DNA of 64,000 bases from G965212025 sp965215765 (GCA_965215765.1 OZ244118.1:1984001-2048000), one strand, 5' to 3'. Positions 10,478 to 20,965 are shown, counted from the stretch's first letter. The notes: generated by a model from the letters alone, not told the origin. Numbers and translations: made by a program.

Positions 10478-10960
10478 TTACAAGGCTGCAAAAAGTCCGC
10501 TCGCCAGGGCGCCAGATACCGCAACAATCGCTCCGCCTATAACAATAGTCCGTATTTTCTTCGCGTTTAAACGGTCGTCGACCAAGGGCTGAATTTGCAG
10601 CGCCAGGTTTTTGTTCTCAGCAGCCATCTGCAGTGCTAATTTTTTGTTCTCAGCAGCCACCTGTAGTGCCAAGTTTTTGTTCTCAGCGGCCATCTGTCGC
10701 TCCAAGTTTTTGTTCTCAGCGGACATCTGTCGCTCCAAGTTATGGATTTCCTTGGATATGTTTTTGTTCTCAGCAGCCATCTGCAGTTCCAAGTTTTTGT
10801 TATCAGCAGCCGTTTGCTGCGCCAAGTTATGGATTTCCTTGGACAGATTATCGACTTTGGTGTTTATATCTGGAATAAACTCGTTCACACGATTGTCCAG
10901 AGCTGTCAAGCGCTCACCCAACGAGACCAATCTACTTTGTACTTTGAATCTTTGTTCCAT
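10478..10960 (-). CDS. Coiled-coil tail-anchored membrane protein, copy 5
   Basis: 160 residues, the shortest copy. The N-terminal part (MEQRFKVQSRLVS, SKEIHNLAQQTAADNKNLELQ) is of the copy 4 type. The following 18-residue module and hendecads, with ERQM and ALQV variants, are of the copy 3 type. The gene therefore reads as a chimera of two neighbours. The membrane anchor is unchanged and the frame fully open. Confidence 0.85.
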   Translation of the reverse strand: MEQRFKVQSRLVSLGERLTALDNRVNEFIPDINTKVDNLSKEIHNLAQQTAADNKNLELQMAAENKNISKEIHNLERQMSAENKNLERQMAAENKNLALQVAAENKKLALQMAAENKNLALQIQPLVDDRLNAKKIRTIVIGGAIVAVSGALASGLFAAL

Positions 10961-11356
10961 TTATTCTCTCCTCTTGGTAGATTAACAATCTGGGGTGAAC
11001 ATTCTACAATGATTTCACCCCCGCAGTGCAACTGGTCAGAGCAATTAAAAGCATGGACAGCACTGCTAGCTGAACCGGATCACAAGATCCTGAGTTCGGC
11101 CACCTGACTGCGCCACGCAGAGATGCGGAAAACTGACTACCTGCACACGGCGGAGTCTGTTAAAAGATGAATTCCCATAGTCGTGAAATTGTCTAAATGG
11201 GCTATTCTGAAGCACAGGCGGTCTTGAGTGCCAGTCAAAGCAGGATGTGAACTTCCTTGGTTTGCGTGTGCCAATCAAGGTATTTGTGTTGGTAAAATGG
11301 CGGGGTGGCCAGCTTACTGGTAATGAAGGCAGGTTTTGCATGGAAGTTCAAATCGT

Positions 11357-11978
11357 ATAAACAAGCTGTCGGTCATCATCAACACCGAAGATGATGAAAA
11401 GTTCATCGCTGGTGCCGTGGACTGCGCCAGTTTCGCCGATGAAGTGTTAGTGGTGGATTGTAACTCCGCTGACAAAACGCGCGGTAATGCAGAAGAGCAC
11501 TGAAAGTAAGCGAAAGAATAACGTCTGAACGCAAGCTGAAACCATCGCCACACTGCTAAACCCATCGTCTGCTGTCTACTCGGCGGAAGGGTTGAACCGT
11601 TACTTCGACAAAGACGCCGTAGACCACGGTCTTTACCCAGGCTACTCGCTGCACATGTTCAATCGCCAACATGGCAAATTCAGCGACCACCCAGTACTCG
11701 CAAGTGTGCAGCTCAATGGTGCTGCCTCGGAACTGAAGCGTCACTTAACTCGCTTGGATTACGATATCATTGTAGAGCACATCGTCACTCAAGAGCGGCA
11801 ACCAATCCAGCACTACAAGAACAGCGAAATCATAAAGGCGATCGTCAGCCCCTATTGGGTATTTTTCAGGCTATATTTTCTACAACGGGGGTTTCTGGAC
11901 GGCTGGGACGGCTTTGTCACTTCCAGACTGAGTGCGCAATACTCATTTTTGGATCACATCAAGCCCAAGCCCGAATAG
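11357..11978 (+). pseudogene. GT2 glycosyltransferase pseudogene, array unit F
   Basis: Unlike units A-E, this copy keeps the 3' half: YSLHMFNRQHGKFSDHPV, SVQLNGAASELK, and FFRLYFLQRGFLDGWDGF to the stop at 11978. The start codon has become ATA (11357). About 110 bp between AEELG and VFVLK are deleted, which takes out the catalytic acidic motif. It is the likely intermediate between intact copies and the truncated ones. Confidence 0.87.
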
Positions 11979-12382
11979 ACCAAGACCGGTCAAGGTGCAG
12001 AAGGAAAGAACCGGCACAACTGATCAAGCCACGGTCATCAACTCACGCCAACGCCTGCCAAGCAAGGACATCACTAATGAACATGACGACAGCAGGTACT
12101 GCAAGCCAACCCTGAACCGAGGCTCAACAACACTTTCGGCGCAATAAACTGGCACCCTCCACTCGCTAACGGGGCATGGCTCACAGACACGTCTCTGAAC
12201 CGAAGTCTGCTCACCAGACCTGGTTCCGACACGGATTCACCACGCCCTCCCCCGCTTGATGTCAAGAGAGCACTGAGACGAACTCCGTCCTTCAGATGAC
12301 CTTGGTGACATCTGTCGCTTGCCCGATGGCAAGTCCAAAGTGCCTATACTGAAAACAGATTTTGCATGAAGGTTCAGTCCGT

Positions 12383-12709
12383 ATGTCCCGGCTGTCGGTC
12401 ATCGTCATGACCGAGCAGGTCTGTGGCGGCTAGCATCGGTCGAAGAAATTATTCGCAGAGGTCTAGGCGAGGAACGGTGGCTCCGACAAATCAACAGATG
12501 TCACATTGAAACAAATTGGTGAATAGCTGAGCATTAGTTCCAATATGCCTGAACGTTGCTAAAGACATGAAAGGGATTTAGCGATTTAGCGCATGGCGGG
12601 TAATGGTCATGCCGAGATGGGAAAGTGGCTACGCTGAAAGGAGAACCGAATCGGGTTATGAAGGAGCGCGATTGTCTGAAAGAGGCGGGAGCCTTTGCGA
12701 AGGGATAGA
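12383..12709 (+). mobile_element. Truncated GT2 start joined to IS3 orfA remnant, unit F
   Basis: Composite remnant as in the other units. Confidence 0.5.
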
Positions 12710-12950
12710 AATGAAGTTCAGTATTACCAACCGTTAGTCGCGAAACCTTCCCGATACATATAGTGTGCAAGCAATGACAAGTATCATGACTGGCGAGACC
12801 AAGGATTGAGCGGGCGGGAGTTTACCAAACGCGCTATCAGCGGTCATCTATTACTTGGGAACCCTGGCCACGGCAGTTTCCGTCTCATTGGCGACTGGCT
12901 GCAAAACAATGACGAGACTGCCGCGTTGGCACTTCATGTCCGGGAATAAG

Positions 12951-13505
12951 TTACAAAGCTGCAAAAAGCCCGCTCGCTAGGGCGCCAGATACCGCAACAA
13001 TCGCTCCGCCTATAACAATAGTCCGTATTTTCTTCGCGTTTAAACGGTCGTCGACTAAGGGCTGAATTTGTAGCGACAGGTTTTTGTTCTCAGCAGCCAT
13101 CTGTAGTGCTAATTTTTTGTTCTCAGCGGACATCTGCAGTGCTAATTTTTTGTTCTCAGCGGACATCTGCAGCGCTAGGTTACAGATCTCCTTGGACAAG
13201 TTTTTGTTCTCAGCGGACATCTGTCGCTCCAAGTTTTTATTCTCAGCGGACATCTGTCGCTCCAAGTTATGGATTTCCTTGGATATGTTTTTGTTATCAG
13301 CAACCATATTATCCATTCTCTCGGACAAGTTTTTGTTCTCAGCAGCCAGAGGCTGAATTTGCAGCTCCAGCCTATGAACTCCCTCGGACAGGTTATCAAC
13401 TTTGGTGTTTATATCTGGAATAAACTCGTTCACACGATTGTCCAGAGCTGTCAAGCGCTCACCCAGCGAGACCCGGCTACTTTGTATTTCAGAACTTTGT
13501 TCCAT
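12951..13505 (-). CDS. Coiled-coil tail-anchored membrane protein, copy 6
   Basis: 184 residues, the longest of the array. N-terminus MEQSSEIQSSRVS as in copy 3. Modules run 14 (SERMDN), 18 (SKEIHNLERQM), 11, 18 with a unique cysteine (SKEICNLALQM), and then three hendecads. Same VDDRLNAKKIR plus terminal hydrophobic helix. RBS GGGGAG before ATG. Intact frame. Confidence 0.85.
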   Translation of the reverse strand: MEQSSEIQSSRVSLGERLTALDNRVNEFIPDINTKVDNLSEGVHRLELQIQPLAAENKNLSERMDNMVADNKNISKEIHNLERQMSAENKNLERQMSAENKNLSKEICNLALQMSAENKKLALQMSAENKKLALQMAAENKNLSLQIQPLVDDRLNAKKIRTIVIGGAIVAVSGALASGLFAAL

Positions 13506-13908
13506 TTATTCTCCCCTCTTGGTAGATTAACAACCTGGGGTGCTTATTCTACAATGATTTCACCTCCGCTGTGCAACTGGTCAGAGCAATCAAAAGCATG
13601 AACAGCAGTGCTTACCTGAACCCAAGACGCAAGATCCTGAATTCAGCCACCAGACTGGCCACCCAGAGATGCAAAAAACTGGCTACCTGCACGCTGATGG
13701 AGTCTGTTAAAAGATGAATTCCCATAGTCGTGAAACTGTCTAAATGGGCTATTCTGAAGCACAGGCGGTCTTGAGTGCTAGTCAAAGCAGGATGTGAACT
13801 TCCTTGGTTTTGGCGTGTGCTACTGCAAGGTATTTGTGTTTTGAAAAATAGCGGGATGGACAACAGTGCTGGTGCTGAAAGCAGATTTTGCATGAAGGTT
13901 CAGGCCGT

Positions 13909-14250
13909 ATGGCAAAACTGTCGGTCGTCATCATTACCGAGAATGATGAGAAGTTCATCGCTGATGCCACAAACTGCGCCAGTTTCACTGATGAGGTGGT
14001 GGAGGTGGATTGTGTCCCTACTGGCAAAACGTGCGACATCGCAGAAGAGCTCGGTGCCAGGGTTGCGCGTCTGGGTTGGCCGGGTTTCGGGACACTAAAG
14101 AACAAGGTGGTTAAGCTTGCCCGCAATGACCAGATGTTCGTACTGAAAGTAAACGAAAGAATAACGTCTGAACGCAAGCTGAATTCCTCTCAACTCTGCT
14201 AAACCCATCGTCTGCTGTCTACTCGGCGGAAGGGGTGAGCCGTTACTTCG
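13909..14250 (+). pseudogene. GT2 glycosyltransferase fragment closing the array
   Basis: MAKLSVVIITENDEKF to VFVLKVNERITSERK is nearly one frame, with KVNE instead of DADE. The homology breaks off after CCGTTACTTCG at 14250. This is the right edge of the tandem array. Confidence 0.85.
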
Positions 14251-14629
14251 GCTAGGTCTACAGAGATTTCGCTATTTTCACGAACAGAACAATGCACTTT
14301 TTCAGTCATCAGCATGACAAATTCATCAACCATCCAGCACACAAAAACGTGCAACTCAAAATATGCATTCTGACCTCATAATCCGGTCTCACTTGTAAAA
14401 ACATATCATCCGTTACCACTGCTTGGGCAGCTTGGTGACTCGTCAAGCGCGTTGTAGTTGCCTAACACACCCATCTTCATTTGGCGGTTGAGATTTCTGC
14501 GCGAACTATTACACATGATGAATATAGAAAAAGCTCATTATTTATTTTTCTGGGCAACAAAGTGAAACCCTAACTCTGGATGTTTGCGAAGGTCAATAAA
14601 TGGTCGACAAAACTCTGAAAATTCGAAAT
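14251..14629. other. Intergenic, no gene seen
   Basis: AT-richer sequence after the array edge. No supported frame, RNA or repeat was seen, apart from isolated GT-like words near 14310-14350 (CAGCATGACAAATTCATCAACCATCC resembles the NRQHGKF region, decayed). Confidence 0.5.
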
Positions 14630-15385
14630 TTACTTCTGCTTCCGCAACATCCTGAAGCCATGCTCAGAGAACTTGTTTGCCCACCAATCTTTCTCATGGA
14701 TTGTAACGTGGTGTATATCGCTTGTATCAGTGGATATGGAGCCAATAAAAATACCACCCTCCTCAGAATGCTTTTTTACATTAAGAAAAAGAATCTCCAA
14801 GCCGTCTTCCGGAATATGTTCCAGAACTTCCCAGCAACTGATAACGTTAAAACGGCTTGTCGTGTTTTTAGTGCAATCAAGAAGCTAAAATTCCTTCGCT
14901 ATATCACAGCAAAAAAGATTGCCCGGTATCGTTCGCTAATTTGCTCTCGCAAGAATCTTTGAGATATCACTACCTTCCAGCCCAATTGAAATATGTCCGT
15001 TTAGCGCGAACTCAAACACCAAGCCGCCTCCTGCGCATCCCAGATCTAAAAAACTTAAGTTTTCACCATATAACAACCTGCACTTATTGTAGAACCCATA
15101 ATTTCTGGTGTTATCACCAACAGCGCCATAAGGATCTGTATGATCCAAGGAGTCGTATACAACTGGATGCTCAGTGACAAGCTTGATATTTCTGTTATGA
15201 CGAATTGACTTTACACCGGTTACCAAGTCCACCAAATCCCGATAACACTGATCCTGTGCTTTAGCCAATTTTATGTTTTGTCGCTTAACCTCAGAAAGAT
15301 CCCCCCCATCAAGCGGTTCATGATGCGCCGCAGCGACTTCTTTATAAACTTTTTCATTGTAGTTCGCTTGCTTAAATCTGTTTCA
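14630..15385 (-). pseudogene. Class I SAM-dependent methyltransferase, two amber stops
   Basis: Read on the minus strand, a single frame runs from about 15385 to a TAA at 14630-14632. It has SAM-binding motif I FLDLGCAGGGLVFEFAL, then GLEGSD, a CWEVLEHIPEDG motif, and a tail DIHHVTIHEKDWW. The frame is interrupted only by two TAG codons, at 14936-14938 and 14885-14887. No ATG opens it (a TTG lies at 15268), so the 5' end is probably missing too. The family methylates small molecules or sugars. The surrounding glycosyltransferases suggest a polysaccharide-modification role, which is inference. Confidence 0.75.
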
Positions 15386-15814
15386 GTGGCTTGAACCAGA
15401 ACCAGCACAGCCTTGAGTCAAGTTGTTCCGTTCAGGATCATGGGTCGACAGACGAATCGCTGCCACCTCTCCAACCATGACACGCCAACGCCTGCCAGGC
15501 AAGAAAGTTACCAATGAACATTGTGGTAGCAAACACGCCCAGGTAGGAACCTCGCCCCACCAAAACTTTCGGTGCAGAACACTGATTTCCTCCGCTCGCT
15601 GGTGGTGCATGGCTCACAGACGGAACTTCGTTGGTAAATAGTTGGCTTTTTGGTGTACACTACGGCACAGACGAGTACTAAGGATGCCAATCAAGGCAGA
15701 CTGTGAACTTCCTTGGTTTGGTGTGTGCCACTCAAGGTATTTGTGTTTTGGAAAAATAGCGGGGTGGCCAGCAGTGCTGGTGCTGAAGCAGATTTTGCAT
15801 GGGGGTTAGAAAAT
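15386..15814. other. Intergenic repeat debris and GT2 leader
   Basis: 15480-15640 resembles the post-GT2 spacer (CGCCAACGCCTGCCAGGCAAG, then ACCAATGAACAT) but diverged. 15690-15814 is the standard GT2 leader, ending in TTTTGCATGGGGG upstream of the next gene. No other gene seen. Confidence 0.5.
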
Positions 15815-16573
15815 ATGAACAAGCTGTCGGTTGTCATCAATACCGAGAATAATGAGAAGTTAGTCGCTGATGCCGTGAGCTGCGCCAGTTTCGCCGATGA
15901 GGTGTTGGTGGTGGATTGTGGCTCTACTGACAAAACGTGCGATATTGCAGAAGAGCTCGGTGCCAGGGTCGCTCATCTGGGTTGGCCGGGTTCCGGGCCA
16001 CTAAAGAACAAGGCGGTTGGGCTTGCCCGCAATGACTGGGTGTTCGTACTGAAAGTAAACGAAAGAATAACGTCTGAACTGCAAGCTGAAATCCTCACGA
16101 CTCTGCAAGACCCATCGTCTGCCGGTTTCATGGTGGCAAGGTTGGGGCGTTACTTCGACAAAGACGCCATAGACCAAGGTCTTTACCCGGGCTACTCGCT
16201 GCGCTTGTTCAATCGCCAACATGGCAAATTCAGCGACCAACCAGTACTCGCAAGTGTGCAGCTCAATGGTGCTGCCTCGGAACTGAAGCATCATTTAACT
16301 CGCCTGGATTACGATATCGTTAAAGAGTACATCGACAGTCAAGAGCAGCAACCAAGCCAGCACTACAAGAGCAGCGAAATCATAAAGGCGATCGTCAGTC
16401 CCTATTGGGCGTTTTTCAGGCTTTATTTTCTACAACGGGGGTTTCTGGACGGCTGGGACGGCTTTGTCACTTCCAGACTGAGTGCGCAATACTCATTTTT
16501 GGAGCACATCAAGCCCAAGACCGTTCAGACCAAGACCGGTCAAGGTGCAGAAGGAAAGAACCGGCACAACTGA
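15815..16573 (+). CDS. GT2 family glycosyltransferase, catalytic motif altered
   Basis: Full-length frame of 252 residues of the WaaE/KdtX-like LPS-core glucosyltransferase type. It has MNKLSVVINTEN, VVDCGSTDKTCDIAEELGA, RLFNRQHGKFSD, and a basic/aromatic C-terminal helix region FFRLYFLQRGFLDGWDGF. Start chosen at the ATG after GGGGGTTAGAAAAT. The expected metal-binding DADE (residues 80-83) is KVNE, so three positions of the acidic motif are changed. Family knowledge says the Asp residues coordinate the nucleotide-sugar metal, so this copy is probably catalytically dead despite its open frame. It shares this variant with the array fragments. Confidence 0.8.
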   Translation: MNKLSVVINTENNEKLVADAVSCASFADEVLVVDCGSTDKTCDIAEELGARVAHLGWPGSGPLKNKAVGLARNDWVFVLKVNERITSELQAEILTTLQDPSSAGFMVARLGRYFDKDAIDQGLYPGYSLRLFNRQHGKFSDQPVLASVQLNGAASELKHHLTRLDYDIVKEYIDSQEQQPSQHYKSSEIIKAIVSPYWAFFRLYFLQRGFLDGWDGFVTSRLSAQYSFLEHIKPKTVQTKTGQGAEGKNRHN

Positions 16574-16947
16574 TCAAGCCACGGTCATCAACTCACGCCA
16601 ACGCCTGCCAGGCAAGGACAGCACCAATGAACATGACGACGGCAGGCACTGCAAGCTTGCCCTGAACCGAGTCCCAACAACACTTTCAGCGCAGAAAACT
16701 GGCACCCTCCACTCGCAGACGGGGGGCTCACGGACAAAACGGTGTCAATGACCCGCTAACCATGGGTAAAGCCGAAACACAGGCGGACACCTTAGGATGC
16801 CAATCAAAGCAGACTGTGAACCACCGTGTTCAGAGTGCTGCTATTCCGGGTACTTGTGTCTGAGAGATGGTGGGGTGGACAGCTTGCCCGATGGCAAGTC
16901 TAAAGTGTCGGTACTGAAAGCATATTTTGCATGGAGGTTCAGGCCGT

Positions 16948-17305
16948 ATGGCAAAGCTGCCGGTGGTCGTCATGACCGAGCAGATCTCGTGGCGGCTAGC
17001 ATCGGTCGAAGGAATTATTCGCAGGGGTCTAGGCGAGGAGCGGTGGCTCCGACAAATCAACAGATGTCACATTGAAATAAATTGGTGGGCAACTGAGCTT
17101 TAGTCCCAATATGCCGGAACGCCGGGACACCGGAAAAGACATGCAAGAAGGTATAACGACAAGGCGCGTGTCGGGTAATGGTCATGCCAGAGATGGGGAA
17201 ATGGCTACGGTGAAAGGAGAACTGAATCAAGCTATGAAGGAGCGCGATTGTCTGAAAGAGGCGGAAGCAATCTTTGCGAAGGGATCGAAACGAAGTTCAG
17301 CATGA
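16948..17305 (+). mobile_element. IS3-family orfA C-terminal remnant after GT2 start
   Basis: This is the best preserved version of the composite found in the array. A GT2 start (MAKLPVVVMTEQ) is followed by a 64-codon frame at 17111-17305. Its MATVKGELNQAMKERDCLKE and EAIFAKGSK match the C-terminal coiled region of IS3-type OrfA proteins (ELxxxxxERDxLKxAxxFFAK). No OrfB or terminal inverted repeats were found, so the element is dead. Recognition is from memory of the family pattern. Confidence 0.55.
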
Positions 17306-17549
17306 CCAACCGTTAGTCGCGAAGTCTTCCCGATACATATAGTGTGCGAGCGATGACAAGTATCATGACTTGGCGAGACCAACGATTGAGTGGGCGGGAG
17401 TTTGCCAAACACGCTATCAGCGGTCATCTATTACTTGGGAACCCTGGCCACGGCAGTTTCCGTTTCTTTGGCGACTGACTGCAAAACAACGACGAGACTG
17501 CCGCGTTGGCACTCATGCCTGAATAAGTCAGAAAATTTATCGTATATTC

Positions 17550-18134
17550 TCACGAGTTAATTGTTATCGCGATAATCACTATGATTCCAGCAATAGTCAT
17601 CATGTTATACAAGTATCTATAGTAATCAATTACATGCTGAAATTGCAACGTCAGGTTTTGGATTGCCTCGGACGGTGTTTTACTCCCAGTAGCCTCTTAC
17701 AGCTCCAGTTTATTGATTCACTTAATCATTTGAAGTTCCAATTTATTGATTCTCCTGGTCACTTGCATCTCCAATTTATTGATTTCCCTGGTCATGTCTC
17801 TGTTCTCAGCAGCCACTTGCATCTCCAATTTATTGATTTCCCTGGTCATGTCTCTGTTCTCAGCAGCCACTTGAAGCTCCAATTTATTGATTCTCTCAGT
17901 CATGTCTCTGATCTTAGTAGCCACTTGCAGTTCCAATTTATTGATTCTCTCGGTCGTGTCTCTGTTCTCAGCAACCAGAGGCTGAATTTGCAGTTCCAGT
18001 CTATGAACCACCATGGACAGATTGTCAACTTTGGTGTTTATATCTGGAATAAATTCGTTCAGGCGGTCGACTGGAGTTGTTAAGCGCTCATCCGACGAGA
18101 TCAGGCTTTTTTGTACTTCAAGACTTTGTTCCAT
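17550..18134 (-). pseudogene. Coiled-coil membrane protein, copy 7, frameshifted
   Basis: Starts MEQSLEVQKSLISSDERLTT with the family block FIPDINTKVDNLS. It uses divergent 18-residue modules AAENRDMTREINKLEMQV. The frame stops at 17718. A short hydrophobic segment, MMTIAGIIVIIAITINS, follows in another frame and ends at 17550, in the position of the membrane anchor. I read it as a frameshifted gene whose anchor diverged from the array type. Confidence 0.7.
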
Positions 18135-18559
18135 TTGTTCACTCCTTTGGTAAATTAAAAATCCAGGGTGGCACATTCTACAGTGATTCTACCCCTGCTG
18201 TGCAACTGGCAAGAGCATTCAAAAGCATGAACAGCACTGCCACCTGAAACCGGGTCGCTAGACCTTCATACAGCCACCGCTTGATTGTACCCCATATTGA
18301 CGCAAAAAACTGACATTCTCCATCGCCAGCGGAGCATGGCTCACAGACAAAACGGTGTCGATAATCCGTTGGTCAAATAGGTTATGGTGAAGCACAGGCG
18401 GGCACCTGGATGTCGAACAAAGCAGGCTGTCTACCACTTTAGGTAGTGTGCTGTCATTCTGGGTATTTGTATCGGAAAGATGGCGGGGTGGTAGTCTTAT
18501 CTGATGGTAATCCCAAAGCGCATATACTGAAAGCAGATTTTGCATGGGGGTTAGAAAAT

Positions 18560-19364
18560 ATGAACAAGCTGTCGGTTGTCATCAATACCGAGAATAATGA
18601 GAAGTTAGTCGCTGATGCCGTGAGCTGCGCCAGTTTCGCCGATGAGGTGTTGGTGGTGGATTGTGGCTCTACTGACAAAACGTGCGATATTGCAGAAGAG
18701 CTCGGTGCCAGGGTCGCTCATCTGGGTTGGCCGGGTTCCGGGCCACTAAAGAACAAGGCGGTTGGGCTTGCCCGCAATGACTGGGTGTTCGTACTGAAAG
18801 TAAACGAAAGAATAACGTCTGAACTGCAAGCTGAAATCCTCACGACTCTGCAAGACCCATCGTCTGCAGGTTTCATGGTGGCAAGGTTGGGGCGTTACTT
18901 CGACAAAGACGCCATAGACCAAGGTCTTTACCCGGACTACTCGCTACGCCTGTTCAATCGCCAACATGGCACATCCGGTACACGAAAGCGTGCAACTGAA
19001 TGGTGCTGCCTCAAAACTGAAGCACTATATGATTCACTTGGCTTACGAGACCATTGAGGAGTTCATCACCAAGCAAAACCGGTATTCAAGCGAGCACTAC
19101 AAGAGCAGCGAAATCATAAAGGCGATCGTCAGTCCCTATTGGGCGTTTTTCAGGCTTTATTTTCTACAACGGGGGTTTCTGGACGGCTGGGACGGCTTTG
19201 TCACTTCCAGACTGAGTGCGCAATACTCATTTTTGGAGCACATCAAGCCCAAGACCGTTCAGACCAAGACCGGTCAAGGTGCAATGAGGAAAAAACCAAC
19301 ACGACTGATTGAGCCACGGTCATCAAACACACCAACGCCTGCCGATCAAAGAGATCACCAATGA
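18560..19364 (+). pseudogene. GT2 glycosyltransferase, 11-bp deletion frameshift
   Basis: The 5' half is nearly identical to 15815-16573 (KVNE variant). After FNRQHG, 11 bases (AGTTCAGCGAC in intact copies) are missing near 18968, so the frame ends at 19057. The second half continues in another frame as HPVHESVQLNGAASKLKHYM and FFRLYFLQRGFLDGWDGF. The middle segment follows the 24937 gene and the end follows the 15815 gene, so the copy is a mosaic. The 3' end is shifted again and runs to 19364. Confidence 0.85.
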
Positions 19365-19490
19365 ACATGACGACAGTAAACACTGGAAGCTTGCTCTAAT
19401 AAGCTGCGTACAAACAACCATACAGGAAAACATGCAGAAGGTGAGCGACAATTAGTTGGACGCAAATGTTGAATGAGTAGCACTTAACCT

Positions 19491-20965
19491 TTAGAAAGAA
19501 AGGATTTGAGAGTATTTTAATAGCCGAAGAACAGACTGCAAGCTACGGTGCGGTTTAGATATGTAAGATCTGACCAAACTAGCACAAGGTAACGCGATAA
19601 GTGACATTCTCAGTACAAATATTTCTAATTTTACAAAGACAGATGCGTATGACAATGGCAAGTCACTGTTTTTTAGCGCCACTAACGGGTGACGCTTTGA
19701 AAAGCGTAGTTTTCTGCTCGCAATGGCAAAGAATAACTTTAGATCAGCATCTGAGACATCAGGTTTAGGATACCTTTTTGAGCACAAATATTTAATCCAC
19801 ATCTCCAAAAATTCCGGTTTTCTCATTAAAGTTTCGGGCACCCAATTGTGGGTCAATCGTTTATAAATAATGTTATCGTAACGATATGGCGGAAGAGATT
19901 CTTTTTGCAATAATTCGTTTAAACCTAAGAGTGTGTTTGTGTCTGCTATTCTGGCAAATTCACCGGTTCCTAAATTACAACAGATTTTCCCCATTAAAGC
20001 AGCAAACCAAATTACCGTAGACGATACATTTATTACAGCATCAACATGCGGAACCATATAAAATGACACTTTATCTATTAAAAAAAGTCGACTTCGTAAA
20101 TAAAGTTCGGATATCTACAAATGTAATCACTATATATGCTTTTTGTGATTACAGGAAATTTAGGATGCTCAGTAACAACAACACCAACGTCCTCAGACAT
20201 TTTCTCCAAAACATCCGTAAGGTAGTGGTTTTGGCTTTCATATACACAAAGCGCATCAAATGAGGTATGCCCTGACACCTGCAGAGATAGTAGGACTAAT
20301 TTACGATATTTCTTTCTCCATAGCTCAAACTGTTTTCTAAAAGGGTTAATTGCATCCAAGGCAGCTCAACTATCTCTCCTAATGGAGCCTAGAATTTCGT
20401 TGGGGATCTTTGCGTCACATTCCTCGAAGTCTACAGCAGTACTACAAAGGGAAGTTGCCCCAGCATGAAATTTTCCCTGCTCAAAGCGCCACGATGAAGA
20501 AAATGGCTTTCGCGAAAAACCACCTTCGTGAAAATTGAATAACGGAGACTCTTTGAAAGCAGAGAGCGGTAAGGAGCATGATGATTAAATTGCAGCATAA
20601 GATCAGGAGCAGGATAGCGACCATAGTGCTTAGTTATATCAATTTCTATTGCCTTGCAAAGGTTGCTTTGCTCTGAGTCTGAAAAAACAGTCTGACTTGC
20701 CTTGTACATGTCTACCATATCTTTATATGCATTAGGGTCTAAACAAATGCGTTTCTTTAATTAGAGAATACGTTTCTAGATGGTTTGTTTTCCAGCAGGC
20801 TTCTTGTTCAAGATTCATGACCGATGAAAAGCTGAGATCTTTAACCTTAAAAAGATCACCAAAGTAATTATTTATTACTTTCACCCAAAAAGTTCTGTCC
20901 TTTAGAATCTCTGGACGTTTTTCTGGAAAAAGGTTGAGTGCAAGTAAAATATGCATTGTCACCAA
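19491..20965 (-). pseudogene. Decayed capsule/surface-polysaccharide protein
   Basis: Four minus-strand pieces line up as one old gene of about 490 codons: 20965-20732, 20718-20431, 20359-20078 and 20069-19491. Recognisable parts are FNHHAPYRSLLSKSLRYS, LLSLQVSGHTSFDA, VGVVVTEHPKFP, and HVDAVINVSSTVIWFAALMGK. The last two resemble the 'KEHP' and 'vvtvtSTvgweAllxGKp' elements of capsule-polysaccharide (KpsS-like) and related transferase folds. Lesions include a TGA before ALDAINPF and a frameshift at a T7 tract near 20085. Lower GC than its neighbours suggests acquired DNA. Function is inferred only at fold level. Confidence 0.6.

Larger units (their letters stand above)
1..14250. repeat. 2.27-kb tandem array, six-plus units
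   Basis: The glycosyltransferase start codons recur at 62, 2326, 4594, 6881, 9148, about 11357 and 13909, a period near 2.2-2.55 kb. Each full unit holds, in order, a broken GT2 gene (+), a conserved spacer, a second truncated GT2 start fused to an IS3 orfA remnant (+), a coiled-coil membrane protein gene (-), its promoter, and the leader of the next GT2 copy. The window begins inside a unit, so the array continues to the left. The right end is the truncated GT2 copy that stops matching at about 14250. Units are near-identical in spacers and differ mainly in the coiled-coil modules and small indels. Confidence 0.93.

Noticed and set aside
1..14250. Assembly artefact as the explanation of the 2.27-kb array
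   Set aside because: Units differ from each other in many bases, in coiled-coil modules, and in private indels, so they are separate copies. The exact copy number could still be wrong without long reads.
14600..14962. + strand frame of 120 codons
   Set aside because: It lies antisense to the clearly recognisable methyltransferase frame (DIHHVTIHEKDWW on the minus strand).
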